Assembly (NCBI RefSeq): GCF_004341845.1
Contig: NZ_SLVB01000001.1
Span: forward strand, 248,001 to 312,000
Direction: 5' to 3'
Length of the DNA stretch: 64,000 bases
From: Novosphingobium sp. PhB165
GTDB lineage: Bacteria; Pseudomonadota; Alphaproteobacteria; Sphingomonadales; Sphingomonadaceae
Each line of letters opens with the position of its first letter. The first letter of the stretch is position 1. Shown here one piece after another: positions 43,648 to 51,684 of the stretch. The notes under the pieces were generated by a model. That model did not search any database. It saw only the letters and a program-made list of their open reading frames with translations, and had not been told where the DNA came from. Made by a program: the position numbers and the translations under genes.

Positions 43648-44190
43648 ATGAACCGTGAAGGCGAAGTACTGGCGGGTAAGCGCAAGCCCGGCGCGCCGCT
43701 GCTGGTAACGGCGGAATTGCCGGCCGATGTGCTCGGTTGGGCGGACGCGCTGCGCCGTGCCCATTATCCGCCTGAACGCAACCGCTTGCGCGCCCACGTC
43801 ACGCTGTTCCACGCGCTGCCGTCTTCGGTCGAGGCGGAACTGGTCGATGTGCTCGCCGATCTTGCCCGGACGGCGCCGCCGGCGGCGCGAATCACCGGCC
43901 TTATGAAGCTAAGCCAAGGCACGGCGCTCGCCGTGGAGAGCCCGGCGATGACGGAACTTCACGCGCGAATCGCCGAACGCATGCACGGCCTGCTGACCGA
44001 TCAGGACACGCGCCCGTTGCGGCTCCACGTGACTATCCAGAACAAGGTGCCATCGACGGAGGCGCGCGCCCTTCAGGCCGAGCTGGAGCCGCGTCTTGAG
44101 CCCGTGAACTTCCGTTTTCGAGGCTTTGGCCTTTATGCTTGGGAGGATGGGCTCTGGCGCGAAATCCGGCTCGTAAAATTTCGCGGCTGA
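43648..44190 (+). CDS. 2'-5' RNA ligase/2H phosphoesterase family protein
   Basis: This 180-residue protein carries the two HxT motifs of 2H phosphoesterases, RAHVTLFHALP (~residues 49-59) and LRLHVTIQNKVP (~residues 130-141), which form a symmetric active site on 2',3'-cyclic or 2'-5' phosphates. The family includes ThpR and cyclic phosphodiesterases; which activity applies is not clear. AGGTG precedes the ATG by ~5 bases. The tRNA-Met gene follows. Confidence 0.85.
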   Translation: MNREGEVLAGKRKPGAPLLVTAELPADVLGWADALRRAHYPPERNRLRAHVTLFHALPSSVEAELVDVLADLARTAPPAARITGLMKLSQGTALAVESPAMTELHARIAERMHGLLTDQDTRPLRLHVTIQNKVPSTEARALQAELEPRLEPVNFRFRGFGLYAWEDGLWREIRLVKFRG

Positions 44191-44205
44191 ATGCAGTTTT
44201 GGGTG

Positions 44206-44234
44206 TTGACCGCACGAAAGCTTCCCCCTAGAGG
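44206..44234 (+). promoter_or_regulatory. Promoter of tRNA-Met
   Basis: TTGACC (44206-44211), a 17-nt spacer and TAGAGG (44229-44234). The -35 and spacing are near ideal and the -10 has the form frequent in alphaproteobacterial stable-RNA promoters. Transcription would begin ~58 bases before the tRNA. Confidence 0.6.
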
Positions 44235-44298
44235 CAGCCACCTGCCCGGGGCGCTCCCCCGGCACCATGCAGAGCCACCCAAGCGGTGGACTTGGTAT

Positions 44299-44375
44299 GG
44301 CGGAGTAGCTCAGCTGGTTAGAGCAGCGGAATCATAATCCGCGTGTCGGGGGTTCGAGTCCCTCCTCCGCTACCA
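44299..44375 (+). tRNA. tRNA-Met, elongator (anticodon CAT)
   Basis: Acceptor GGCGGAG pairs with CTCCGCT (G1-U72 wobble), then D-arm AGCTCAGCTGGTTAGAGC, anticodon stem GCGGA/TCCGC with loop ATCATAA, T-loop TTCGAGT, discriminator A and an encoded CCA. The sequence matches the elongator tRNA-Met pattern of alphaproteobacteria; the initiator hallmarks (C1-A72 mismatch, three G-C pairs in the anticodon stem) are absent. A lysidine-modified tRNA-Ile cannot be formally excluded. Confidence 0.93.
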
Positions 44376-44563
44376 CCTTTCCAAGCATTTGACCGATTTT
44401 ACGCGCAAACGCGGACGGTGGCCGAGCGAGATTGCCTCTCCGTCTCGTGAGTTGGATCGCTGCGGCGTACCTCGTCTCCGGCGGTTGTCGGAGGCTTGCG
44501 CGAGGCGCTACCCTCAACAGCTGGCAAGCGCTCTCCTGCCAGGCGGGGGCGCTACTATCCCGC

Positions 44564-46183
44564 TCAGAAGATCAGTCGGAACAGCCAGTAAAGCGTGCCG
44601 GCGAGGACGATCGAGACGGGGAGCGTCAGCACCCACGCCACGGCGAGATTGCGGATGGTCTCCATCTGGAGGCCGGAGCGGTTCGCGGCCATCGTGCCCG
44701 CCACGCCCGAAGAGAGAATGTGCGTCGTCGAGACCGGCAGGCCCATTGTGTCGGCCGCCAGGATCGTGCCCATCGTCACCAGTTCCGCCGATGCGCCCTG
44801 GGCATATGTCATGTGCGACTTGCCGATTTTCTCGCCAACGGTGATGACGATACGTCGCCAGCCTACCATCGTCCCTAATCCAAGCGCAAAGGCGACTGCC
44901 ACCTTTACCCAGGTCGGGACGAAGCGCGTGCCTTTGTCGAGCGACTGTTTGTACTGGTTCAGCGCCGCGATGTCCTTTTCGGACAAGCCTGCTGCGTGTT
45001 CGTTGCTGAGCCGTTTGATCGCCTCTGACGCGAGATACATGTCGTTGCGGACATTCGCGACTGCCGCGGCTGGGACTTTGGCCAGCGAGCCATAACTGCT
45101 CACCTGACGATCGATATCGGCGATCAGGGCCACGAGCGCGGGCTTGGTGTCCGGTGCAAAGTGCCGGTCGGCGATGAAGCGGGTGACCGCGGTTCGGGCC
45201 TGATCGGGCGACATCGGCACAGGATCCGTGCGAAGCGCGGATGTGGCGAGCGCGGCATTGGCGTGGAACGTCGCGGTGTATTGCGCGGGCACGGCGCGGT
45301 TCAGGGCATAGGCCGTGGGAACGGTGCCGATCAAGATCAGCATGATCAGGCCCATGCCCTTTTGGCCGTCGTTTGAGCCGTGTGTGAAGCTCACACCGGT
45401 GCAGGTGAAGATCAACAGCGCGCGGATCCATCCGGGAGGCGGCACGCCGGGCTCAGGCTCGCGGTACAGGGCCGGATGGCGGATGAGTGTTTTTGCCGCG
45501 AGGTACAGCAACGCGGCCAGACAGAAGCCAATGAGTGGTGAAAACAGCAGGGCCTGGCCGATCTCGGTCGCCTTGGACCAGTCGACGCCGGCCGTGCCAG
45601 ACTTTCCGACCATCAGGGCATTGGCCACGCCCACCCCGATGATCGAGCCGATCAGCGTGTGGGAACTGGAGGAAGGAATGCCGAACCACCAGGTCGCCAG
45701 ATTCCAGAGGATCGCCGCGATCAGGAGGGCGAAGACCATGGCGAAGCCCGCCTGCGACCCGACTTTCAGGATCAGCTCGACCGGCAGCAGCGAGACGATG
45801 CCGAACGCCACGGTCCCGGTCGACAGCAGCACACCGAGAAAATTGAAGAAACCGGACCAGACGACGGCGACGTGCGCGGGCAGGGCATTGGTGTAGATCA
45901 CGGTGGCCACGGCGTTGGCGGTATCGTGGAACCCGTTCACGAATTCGAAGCCGAGGGCGATCAGCAGCGCGATGAACAGCAGCACGAAGGGCATCAGCGC
46001 AACGGCATGCACTCCCGCCGCCTGTGCGTCCGAATAGACGCTGAATGCGACATAGAGGATCGCCGCTATCACAGCGGCGCCGAATCCGATGAGGCCCACT
46101 TTTCCGGGGCCCTGGTTCAGATCCGGCCGAGAACTCGTTGACCGGGGTTGGCCGAGTTCCTGAATACCTAGCGCGCGTTCCAT
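44564..46183 (-). CDS. PiT-family inorganic phosphate transporter
   Basis: PiT proteins carry metal phosphate in symport with protons. The 539-residue protein has an inverted repeat of about ten helices, with the paired signatures GFEFVNGFHDTANAVATVIY (residues ~75-95) and SFTHGSNDGQKGMG near the middle, plus PVSTTHILSSGVAGT in the second half. A large soluble loop of about 140 residues follows the middle signature. The ATG at 46181-46183 is chosen; the frame extends upstream without homology. No phoU/pap gene is adjacent and no convincing Pho box is seen. Confidence 0.93.
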   Translation of the reverse strand: MERALGIQELGQPRSTSSRPDLNQGPGKVGLIGFGAAVIAAILYVAFSVYSDAQAAGVHAVALMPFVLLFIALLIALGFEFVNGFHDTANAVATVIYTNALPAHVAVVWSGFFNFLGVLLSTGTVAFGIVSLLPVELILKVGSQAGFAMVFALLIAAILWNLATWWFGIPSSSSHTLIGSIIGVGVANALMVGKSGTAGVDWSKATEIGQALLFSPLIGFCLAALLYLAAKTLIRHPALYREPEPGVPPPGWIRALLIFTCTGVSFTHGSNDGQKGMGLIMLILIGTVPTAYALNRAVPAQYTATFHANAALATSALRTDPVPMSPDQARTAVTRFIADRHFAPDTKPALVALIADIDRQVSSYGSLAKVPAAAVANVRNDMYLASEAIKRLSNEHAAGLSEKDIAALNQYKQSLDKGTRFVPTWVKVAVAFALGLGTMVGWRRIVITVGEKIGKSHMTYAQGASAELVTMGTILAADTMGLPVSTTHILSSGVAGTMAANRSGLQMETIRNLAVAWVLTLPVSIVLAGTLYWLFRLIF

Positions 46184-46358
46184 AGCCGGTCCCGTTCTGA
46201 CAGGCCTAGGGTATGGTCCCCATTTGTGACAGCTTTCTTGCGTAATCCGAAAGGTCATCACGCCCCTGGATCGCCGTCATTCGGACATGCCGTTGTCACG
46301 ACAAATTGATTTCGTGCTGCCTGAGGATTTCAGGAGCGCGCGACGATTCCAGCCTCGC

Positions 46359-47336
46359 TCAGTCGGCGCTGTCTTCGGTCCGCTCGATCCGCACCGCGCC
46401 GACATGAGCATGGCCCTTGGCGGCGGCGAGTTTTTCCTGGCGGTGGCGTTCGCGGTAGGATGCGCGCTGTTCGTCCGTTCGCTCGGAATGGCATGCCGGG
46501 CAGCTTACGCCCTCTTCGTAGAGAGGTGAGGCGGCGTCTTCCGCACTCACCGGGCGGCGGCAGGCGTGGCACAGCGTGTGACTGCCCTCGACCAGACCGT
46601 GGCCGATCGTCACCCGCTGGTCGAATACGAAGCATTCGCCGCGCCAGAGGCTGTTTTCCTCGGGCACCGTTTCCAGATACTTCAGGATGCCGCCCTTGAG
46701 GTGGAAGACGTCCTCGATCCCTTCCTGCTTTAGGAACGCGGTGGACTTCTCGCAGCGGATCCCGCCGGTGCAGAACATGGCGACTTTCGGCGGCTTGCCC
46801 GCGCCGAGCAGCTTCTCGCGCTCACGCCGGAACCATTCGGGGAAATCGCGGAAGCTGGCGGTCTTCGGGTCGATCGCGCCTTCGAAGGTGCCCACCGCCA
46901 CTTCGTAGTCGTTGCGGGTGTCGATCACGATGGTGTCGGGATCGGAGATCAGAGCATTCCACTCCTGCGCCTCGACATATGTGCCGACGCTGGCGCGCGG
47001 GTCGATGTCGGGTTCGCCCATGGTGACGATCTCGCGCTTGAGGCGGACCTTCAGGCGGTGGAATGGCATGGTAGAGGCGCTCGACAGCTTGACGTCGAGA
47101 TCAGCGCAGTCGGGCAGGGCGCGGATATGTTCCAGCACCTTGGCGATCCCGCCAGCCGGGCCGGCGATAGTGCCGTTGATGCCTTCGGCCGCGAGCAACA
47201 GCGTGCCGCGAATGCCGTTTTCGCGGCACAGGGCCTCAAGCGGTGCGCGCAAGTCGGCGCAATTCTCGAAGCGAGCGAAACGGTACAGGGCAGCCACGTG
47301 CACGGGCTCAAGGGATTCGCGATGGGGCGTGTGCAT
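46359..47336 (-). CDS. trhO: tRNA uridine(34) hydroxylase TrhO (rhodanese family)
   Basis: TrhO (YceA) performs oxygen-dependent hydroxylation of U34, giving ho5U. The 325-residue protein has the N-terminal TrhO domain ([15 protein letters not shown]), the rhodanese domain with the catalytic Cys189 in [12 protein letters not shown], and a C-terminal Cys-rich segment ([19 protein letters not shown]) like the zinc-type tails of longer family members. The ATG at 47334-47336 is preferred among several in-frame ATGs; the next candidate is 12 bases upstream. Confidence 0.92.
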   Translation of the reverse strand: MHTPHRESLEPVHVAALYRFARFENCADLRAPLEALCRENGIRGTLLLAAEGINGTIAGPAGGIAKVLEHIRALPDCADLDVKLSSASTMPFHRLKVRLKREIVTMGEPDIDPRASVGTYVEAQEWNALISDPDTIVIDTRNDYEVAVGTFEGAIDPKTASFRDFPEWFRREREKLLGAGKPPKVAMFCTGGIRCEKSTAFLKQEGIEDVFHLKGGILKYLETVPEENSLWRGECFVFDQRVTIGHGLVEGSHTLCHACRRPVSAEDAASPLYEEGVSCPACHSERTDEQRASYRERHRQEKLAAAKGHAHVGAVRIERTEDSAD

Positions 47337-47416
47337 GGCCGGCCCCATAGCGCTTAGCGGCGCGCGCGTCAGCAAGCGCGGTGTGTTGACGGCCATGCGG
47401 GCGCAATATTGTCCTG

Positions 47417-47443
47417 CCAGAACAGGTGGCGGTGTCGTTCTGG
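47417..47443. promoter_or_regulatory. Inverted repeat between trhO and the antiporter
   Basis: CCAGAAC, 13 nt, GTTCTGG: a perfect 7-bp dyad 81 bases upstream of trhO and 130 bases upstream of the antiporter. A possible operator; the regulator is unknown. Confidence 0.3.
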
Positions 47444-47572
47444 CCGCCCGCATCTTCCAATGTTTCAAAGTATTTCCGGGCCGCCAAAGGCGATGTGAAC
47501 AGGGGTTACCGGTTTGCAATCCGGAACCCGGGCCGCCATGGTCCCCCCGGGGTAAATGGAAGGAGTTCAGGT

Positions 47573-49204
47573 TTGGAGTCAGTTTCGGTCGTACTTTTCC
47601 TGCTGCTGGCGGTGGTCGTCAGCGGCGCGATATCGAGGATGCTGCCATGGTCGGTGCCGACGCCGCTGGTGCAGATCCTGCTGGGCGCGGTGGTCGGTCT
47701 TTCGACCTCGTATAGCGTATCGCTGAACCCCGAACTGTTCCTGCTGCTGTTCCTGCCGCCGCTGCTGTTCCTCGACGGCTGGCGCATCCCCAAGGACGAA
47801 TTGTTCAAGGACGTCTCGACCGTTGTCGAACTGGCGCTGGGGCTGGTGCTGACGACGGTGATCGGCATGGGCCTGTTCATCAACTGGATGATCCCGGCGA
47901 TGCCGCTGGCCGTGGCCTTCGCGCTGGCCGCCGTGGTTTCGCCCACCGATCCGATCGCGGTTTCCGCCATCGCCGCGCGCGTGCCGATCCCCAAGCGCAT
48001 GATGCACATCCTCGAAGGGGAATCGCTGCTGAATGACGCTTCGGGCCTTGTCTGCCTGCGCTTTGCGGTGGCGGCGGCGCTGACCGGGACGTTCTCTGCC
48101 GGGCAAGCGGCGCTCAACTTCCTGTGGGTGGCGGGCGCCGGGCTTGCCATCGGCGTGGCCGTCACCATCGTCGTCTCGCGCGCCAAGGCCTGGGTCACGC
48201 GCCACTGGGGCGAGGATACCGGCTCGCAGATCCTTGTCAGCCTGCTGATCCCGTTCGGCTCCTACATGCTGGCGGAACACTTCCATGCCTCCGGCATCCT
48301 TGCCGCAGTGGGGGCGGGCGTGACGATGACGTTCGCCGAGATCTCGCGAGAGGCGATGGCCGTCACCCGGATGCGCCGCAATTCAGTGTGGGATACGATC
48401 CAGTTCACCCTGAACGGCATCATCTTCGTGCTGCTGGGCGAGCAACTTCCCGCCATCCTTGCCGAGGCGAAGCGGACCGTCGCCGTGACCGGGCATACCG
48501 AGACCGGCTGGCTGGCGCTCTATGTCGTGGCGATCGTGCTCGGCCTTGCGGCGCTGCGCTTCGTGTGGGTCTGGGTCTCGTTCAAGTTCACCATCCTGCG
48601 CCAGCGACAGTCGGGCGTCAGTGCACGCAGTCCGAACTGGCGGTTGGTCGCGGCGATGTCCTTTGCGGGTGTGCGCGGTGCGATCACGCTGGCCGGTGTG
48701 TTGACGCTGCCGCTGGTGCTCAACGATGGCGCTCCGTTCCCGGCGCGCGATCTGGCGATCTTCCTTGCGGCGGGGGTCATCATTGTCTCGCTGGTGCTGG
48801 CCAGCATTGCCCTGCCGGTGCTGCTCAAGGGGCTGACCATGCCGAGCGAGCCGTCGAAACAGGCCGAGGAGGACGCCGCCCGCGTGGCCACGGCCGAAGC
48901 GGCAATCCGGGCGATCGAGCGCCACCAGCACCGGCTGGCCGAAGACCATGGCGATGCCGACCGCTATGCGGCCGCCGGCGGACGCGTGATGGACCTCTAC
49001 CGCGACCGCCTCGATGGGCTCAGCGAGGATGAGCAGGATGCGGTGCGCGCGCAGGAGCGGCTGTTCCGCGATTTCCGCCTTGTCGGCGTGAAGGCCGAGC
49101 GCGCGGCCTTGGCGGAACTGATCCGCCAGCGCAGTGTCGGCAGCCAGACTATCCGCAAGCTGACGCGCGAGCTTGACCTGTCGGAAGCCCGTTTGCGCGG
49201 GTGA
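47573..49204 (+). CDS. Na+/H+ antiporter (CPA1/NhaP family)
   Basis: The 543-residue CPA1 transporter has about twelve helices. [18 protein letters not shown] and [16 protein letters not shown] contain the paired acidic residues of the ion site; [19 protein letters not shown] is the late conserved helix. A long cytoplasmic C-terminus of ~120 residues follows, with helical charged stretches. The TTG at 47573 is the likely start: AAGGAG lies 7 bases upstream and the first helix begins immediately after; the frame is open from 47426 but without homology. Confidence 0.92.
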   Translation: MESVSVVLFLLLAVVVSGAISRMLPWSVPTPLVQILLGAVVGLSTSYSVSLNPELFLLLFLPPLLFLDGWRIPKDELFKDVSTVVELALGLVLTTVIGMGLFINWMIPAMPLAVAFALAAVVSPTDPIAVSAIAARVPIPKRMMHILEGESLLNDASGLVCLRFAVAAALTGTFSAGQAALNFLWVAGAGLAIGVAVTIVVSRAKAWVTRHWGEDTGSQILVSLLIPFGSYMLAEHFHASGILAAVGAGVTMTFAEISREAMAVTRMRRNSVWDTIQFTLNGIIFVLLGEQLPAILAEAKRTVAVTGHTETGWLALYVVAIVLGLAALRFVWVWVSFKFTILRQRQSGVSARSPNWRLVAAMSFAGVRGAITLAGVLTLPLVLNDGAPFPARDLAIFLAAGVIIVSLVLASIALPVLLKGLTMPSEPSKQAEEDAARVATAEAAIRAIERHQHRLAEDHGDADRYAAAGGRVMDLYRDRLDGLSEDEQDAVRAQERLFRDFRLVGVKAERAALAELIRQRSVGSQTIRKLTRELDLSEARLRG

Positions 49205-49222
49205 CCATGGCCTGAAACGAAT

Positions 49223-49253
49223 GCAGCGCGGCACCGGGCCGCGCTGCGTTATT
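49223..49253 (+). terminator. Terminator hairpin after the antiporter
   Basis: GCAGCGCGGC (49223-49232) pairs perfectly with GCCGCGCTGC (49238-49247), loop ACCGG, followed by GTTATT. It lies 19 bases after the stop. Confidence 0.6.
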
Positions 49254-49259
49254 CATCTT

Positions 49260-49286
49260 ATACGGGGCGGTTCTGCCGCCCCGTAT
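49260..49286. terminator. Second hairpin, between the antiporter and mucR
   Basis: ATACGGGGCGG pairs perfectly with CCGCCCCGTAT around TTCTG, 11 base pairs. It lies 11 bases past the mucR stop on the minus strand and probably ends mucR transcripts. Confidence 0.6.
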
Positions 49287-49296
49287 GAGTGTCCGG

Positions 49297-49839
49297 TCAG
49301 TCGAACTTGACGCCGAGCGTGTTACGGCCCCGGCGCTTGCTTTCCAGCGTGGGGGCGGCCTTTTCCGGGGTCGCCCCGGCCGTTACCGGGCTTTTGGGGG
49401 CGCTCTTCGGAGCCGACTTTGCCGGTGCCTTTGCGGGTGCCTTCTTGCGACCACCCTTGCGGCCAAGGCCGATCTCGATGGCGAGCGCCTTGCGCCGTGC
49501 CGCATAGTCGGGCGCGATCAGCGGGTAGTCGGCCGCAAGGTTCCAGCGGGCGCGATATTCTTCCGCCGTCAGGCCATGCTCGGTGCCGAGGTGGCGCTTC
49601 AGCGTCTTCAGCTTGGCGCCGCATTCAAGGCAGGCGATCGCATCGGATTTCACTGAAGCGCGGATCGAGACGGCGGGGGTCCGTTTCTCCTCCACGGCTT
49701 CTACCGGCTGGCCCAGCTTCGCGAGCGAGCCGTAGACAGACTGGATCAGTAGCGGAAGATCGGCCGTCGAAACGGGATTATTGCTGACATGTGCGGTGAC
49801 GATGTCGGCCGCGAGTTCGAGAAGTATGTCGTCTGCCAT
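49297..49839 (-). CDS. mucR: MucR/Ros-family zinc-finger transcriptional regulator
   Basis: MucR/Ros proteins are H-NS-like silencers in alphaproteobacteria that bind AT-rich DNA and control polysaccharide, motility and symbiosis or virulence genes. The 180-residue protein has an N-terminal oligomerisation region and the zinc finger CLECGAKLKTLKRHLGTEHG (Cys70, Cys73, His83, His88), then LTAEEYRARWNLAADYPL, a strongly conserved block. Unusually, it ends in a ~50-residue Ala/Lys/Pro-rich tail (KKAPAKAPAKSAPKSAPKSP) like histone H1. The upstream DNA is AT-rich, consistent with autoregulation. Confidence 0.93.
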   Translation of the reverse strand: MADDILLELAADIVTAHVSNNPVSTADLPLLIQSVYGSLAKLGQPVEAVEEKRTPAVSIRASVKSDAIACLECGAKLKTLKRHLGTEHGLTAEEYRARWNLAADYPLIAPDYAARRKALAIEIGLGRKGGRKKAPAKAPAKSAPKSAPKSPVTAGATPEKAAPTLESKRRGRNTLGVKFD

Positions 49840-50498
49840 CTTTTTTGCCTGTTGCCCGAATTTTTTTGTTGAGTGCGATTACACAGAACAAACATTACGG
49901 GCAGGATTGCGCAAGTCTTCCGGCAGGTTTTCGACCATATTTCTTGCCGATCGTTCTTTTTTGAAACAGGCTACACCCCTTTTGTGTGCATGAAATACCG
50001 CGCTATTTGGCGGTTTTTGCAATGTTACGACAGCGTTGAAGAAAGAACTTGGATGTTCGATCATCCGAAAGTCGTAAACGACCCATGGCCAGATTCTATC
50101 GGGGCTCCAAATCTCACTATTTGATGCATTGAAGTACCTTGTGGGACCTTTTTTCTCCCAGACACAAAAAAACTGAGGGAGAAGCGGACATGGCGCGGGC
50201 CGTCGCGCTGTTGGTTGCGGGGCTTTTGCCGGCGATGCTGCGAATTTCGCCTTCGGAGATTTTCCAGACAGTCTTCGACTGATGGCGAAGCGTCCGGTCG
50301 AGGTTTCACGGTTGTCAGCAGGGCATTGCTGCTTCGGCAACGACAGGCCTGACAGTCCATACTCATCCTCGATGAATTCGTTGTGTCGTTGACCGTTCAA
50401 GGCTTTCTTGCGGCGCGGTAGGCCCAATAGAGTGCAGATATTGTCGCGATGAGAGCCCGTTGCTAGCACCGCAGCCGTCATATCTTCGGGGGTGTTGG
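49840..50498. other. Gene-poor stretch of 659 bp upstream of mucR
   Basis: Base composition is more AT-rich than elsewhere, with T- and A-runs at 49851-49870 and 50147-50172. Frames here are short or lack codon bias; the longest minus-strand frame (49879-50481) has no recognisable domain. It probably holds the mucR promoter and AT-rich MucR binding sites. A candidate 30-residue peptide gene lies at 50190-50282. Confidence 0.5.
50190..50282 (+). CDS. Candidate 30-residue hydrophobic peptide
   Basis: ATG to TGA gives a peptide beginning MARAVALLVAGLLPAMLRIS, with one short hydrophobic segment. GAGGGAGAAG lies 5 bases before the ATG, a much better ribosome-binding site than expected by chance in this stretch. 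No family is recognised. It may be a small membrane peptide or a spurious frame. Confidence 0.22.
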   Translation: MARAVALLVAGLLPAMLRISPSEIFQTVFD

Positions 50499-51596
50499 AT
50501 GGTCCGCTTGCGCAATCTGTTTCTTGCCTGCGGTTTTTGTCTGGCGGCCGGACAATTCGGCAATGTGGCGGACGCGCAGGACTATCATCCGGTATTTCAT
50601 CCCGGCGAACTCAAGGGGCCTCCAGCGGGCTGGCCGAACGAGGTCATGGTATTGGGCACGCCGCATCTGTCCGACATGCCCGACACTTTCCGGCTGGAAT
50701 TGGTGGATCCGGTGGTCGCCCGGTTGGCGGCATGGCGGCCTACCGCCATTGCCACCGAGGACATGTCCGGCCTCCAGTGCGATAGCCTGCGCCGCTATCC
50801 ATCGCGCTATGCGGAGACAGTCGAGGCATATTGCCCGGATCCGACCCTTGCGGGCAAAGCGACCGGGCTCGATGTGCCCGCCGCCAATGCCGAGGCCGAG
50901 CGCCTGCTGGCGGCGTGGCCCACTTTACCCTTGTCGGCGCAGCGTCGGCATCTGGCGGCAGTGTTCCTCGCCGCTGGGGAGCCGGGATCGGCGCTGGTAC
51001 AGTGGTTGCGCCTGCCGGAGGCCGAACGCCGCGAGGGTGACGGGCTGACCGTCGAACTTGCCGCCAAGCTGGACAAGCGCAAGGACCAGCACAATGAGAC
51101 GAACCTGATCGCCGCGCGGCTGGCGGCAAAGCTGGGGCTGGAGCGGCTGTGGAGCGTTGATGACCATTCCGCCGACATGCCCGAATCCGCCGATCCGAAG
51201 GCATACGATGCGGCGATCTCTCACGCCTGGGACAATCCCGCCACGCACCAGCGGGAGGCCGACGGCAAGAGGCTGAACGCCGGGTTGGACAAGCCCGACG
51301 GCCTGCTCGCGCTGTACCGCGCCTACAACGATCCCTCGCAGGCGCAGCTGGTCTATCGGTCGGACTTCGGCGCTGCACTGGTCGAGCCCTCGCCGCAGGG
51401 GTTCGGTCGCAATTACGTGGGGTACTGGGAGACGCGGAACTTGCGCATGGTGGCGAATATCCGCGACGTTCTGGGGCGCTATCCCGGTACGCGCCTGCTC
51501 GCGATCGTCGGCGCCTCGCACAAGGCCTATTACGAGGCCTATCTCGATCAGATGCACGACGTGAAGCTGGTCGATGCAGAGGCCGTGCTGCGATAG
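50499..51596 (+). CDS. Secreted TraB/DUF5694-like protein
   Basis: The 365-residue precursor has a signal peptide (residues 1-~26, LACGFCLAAGQFG). The mature part begins near PNEVMVLGTPHLSDMP, a GTxH motif, and ends with NLRMVANIRDVLGRYPGTRL and IVGASHKAYYEAYL. This pattern (GTxH early, GxxH late) is that of the TraB/Tiki/GumN-like fold, annotated as DUF5694 in bacteria; some members are metal-dependent proteases, but activity here is unproven. The ATG at 50499 is chosen over the earlier start because it opens the signal peptide and has a G-rich site before it. Confidence 0.75.
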   Translation: MVRLRNLFLACGFCLAAGQFGNVADAQDYHPVFHPGELKGPPAGWPNEVMVLGTPHLSDMPDTFRLELVDPVVARLAAWRPTAIATEDMSGLQCDSLRRYPSRYAETVEAYCPDPTLAGKATGLDVPAANAEAERLLAAWPTLPLSAQRRHLAAVFLAAGEPGSALVQWLRLPEAERREGDGLTVELAAKLDKRKDQHNETNLIAARLAAKLGLERLWSVDDHSADMPESADPKAYDAAISHAWDNPATHQREADGKRLNAGLDKPDGLLALYRAYNDPSQAQLVYRSDFGAALVEPSPQGFGRNYVGYWETRNLRMVANIRDVLGRYPGTRLLAIVGASHKAYYEAYLDQMHDVKLVDAEAVLR

Positions 51597-51684
51597 ATCC
51601 CATCTCGAAATAACCGGAGCGATCCCCCCAAAGGCGAGGGAGGTCCACCAATGAAGCCCGAACAATCGGCGGCGCCGTGTTATC

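Noticed and set aside
44299..44375. Initiator tRNA-fMet
   Set aside because: The first pair is G1-U72 rather than a C1-A72 mismatch, and the anticodon stem lacks the three consecutive G-C pairs.
46226..46232. A Pho-box-like half site (CTGTCAC on the minus strand) upstream of the PiT gene
   Set aside because: Only one half matches; the second repeat at 11-bp spacing is absent.
49879..50481. A 200-codon minus-strand frame in the gene-poor stretch
   Set aside because: No domain, no ribosome-binding site and irregular codon use; composition changes along its length.
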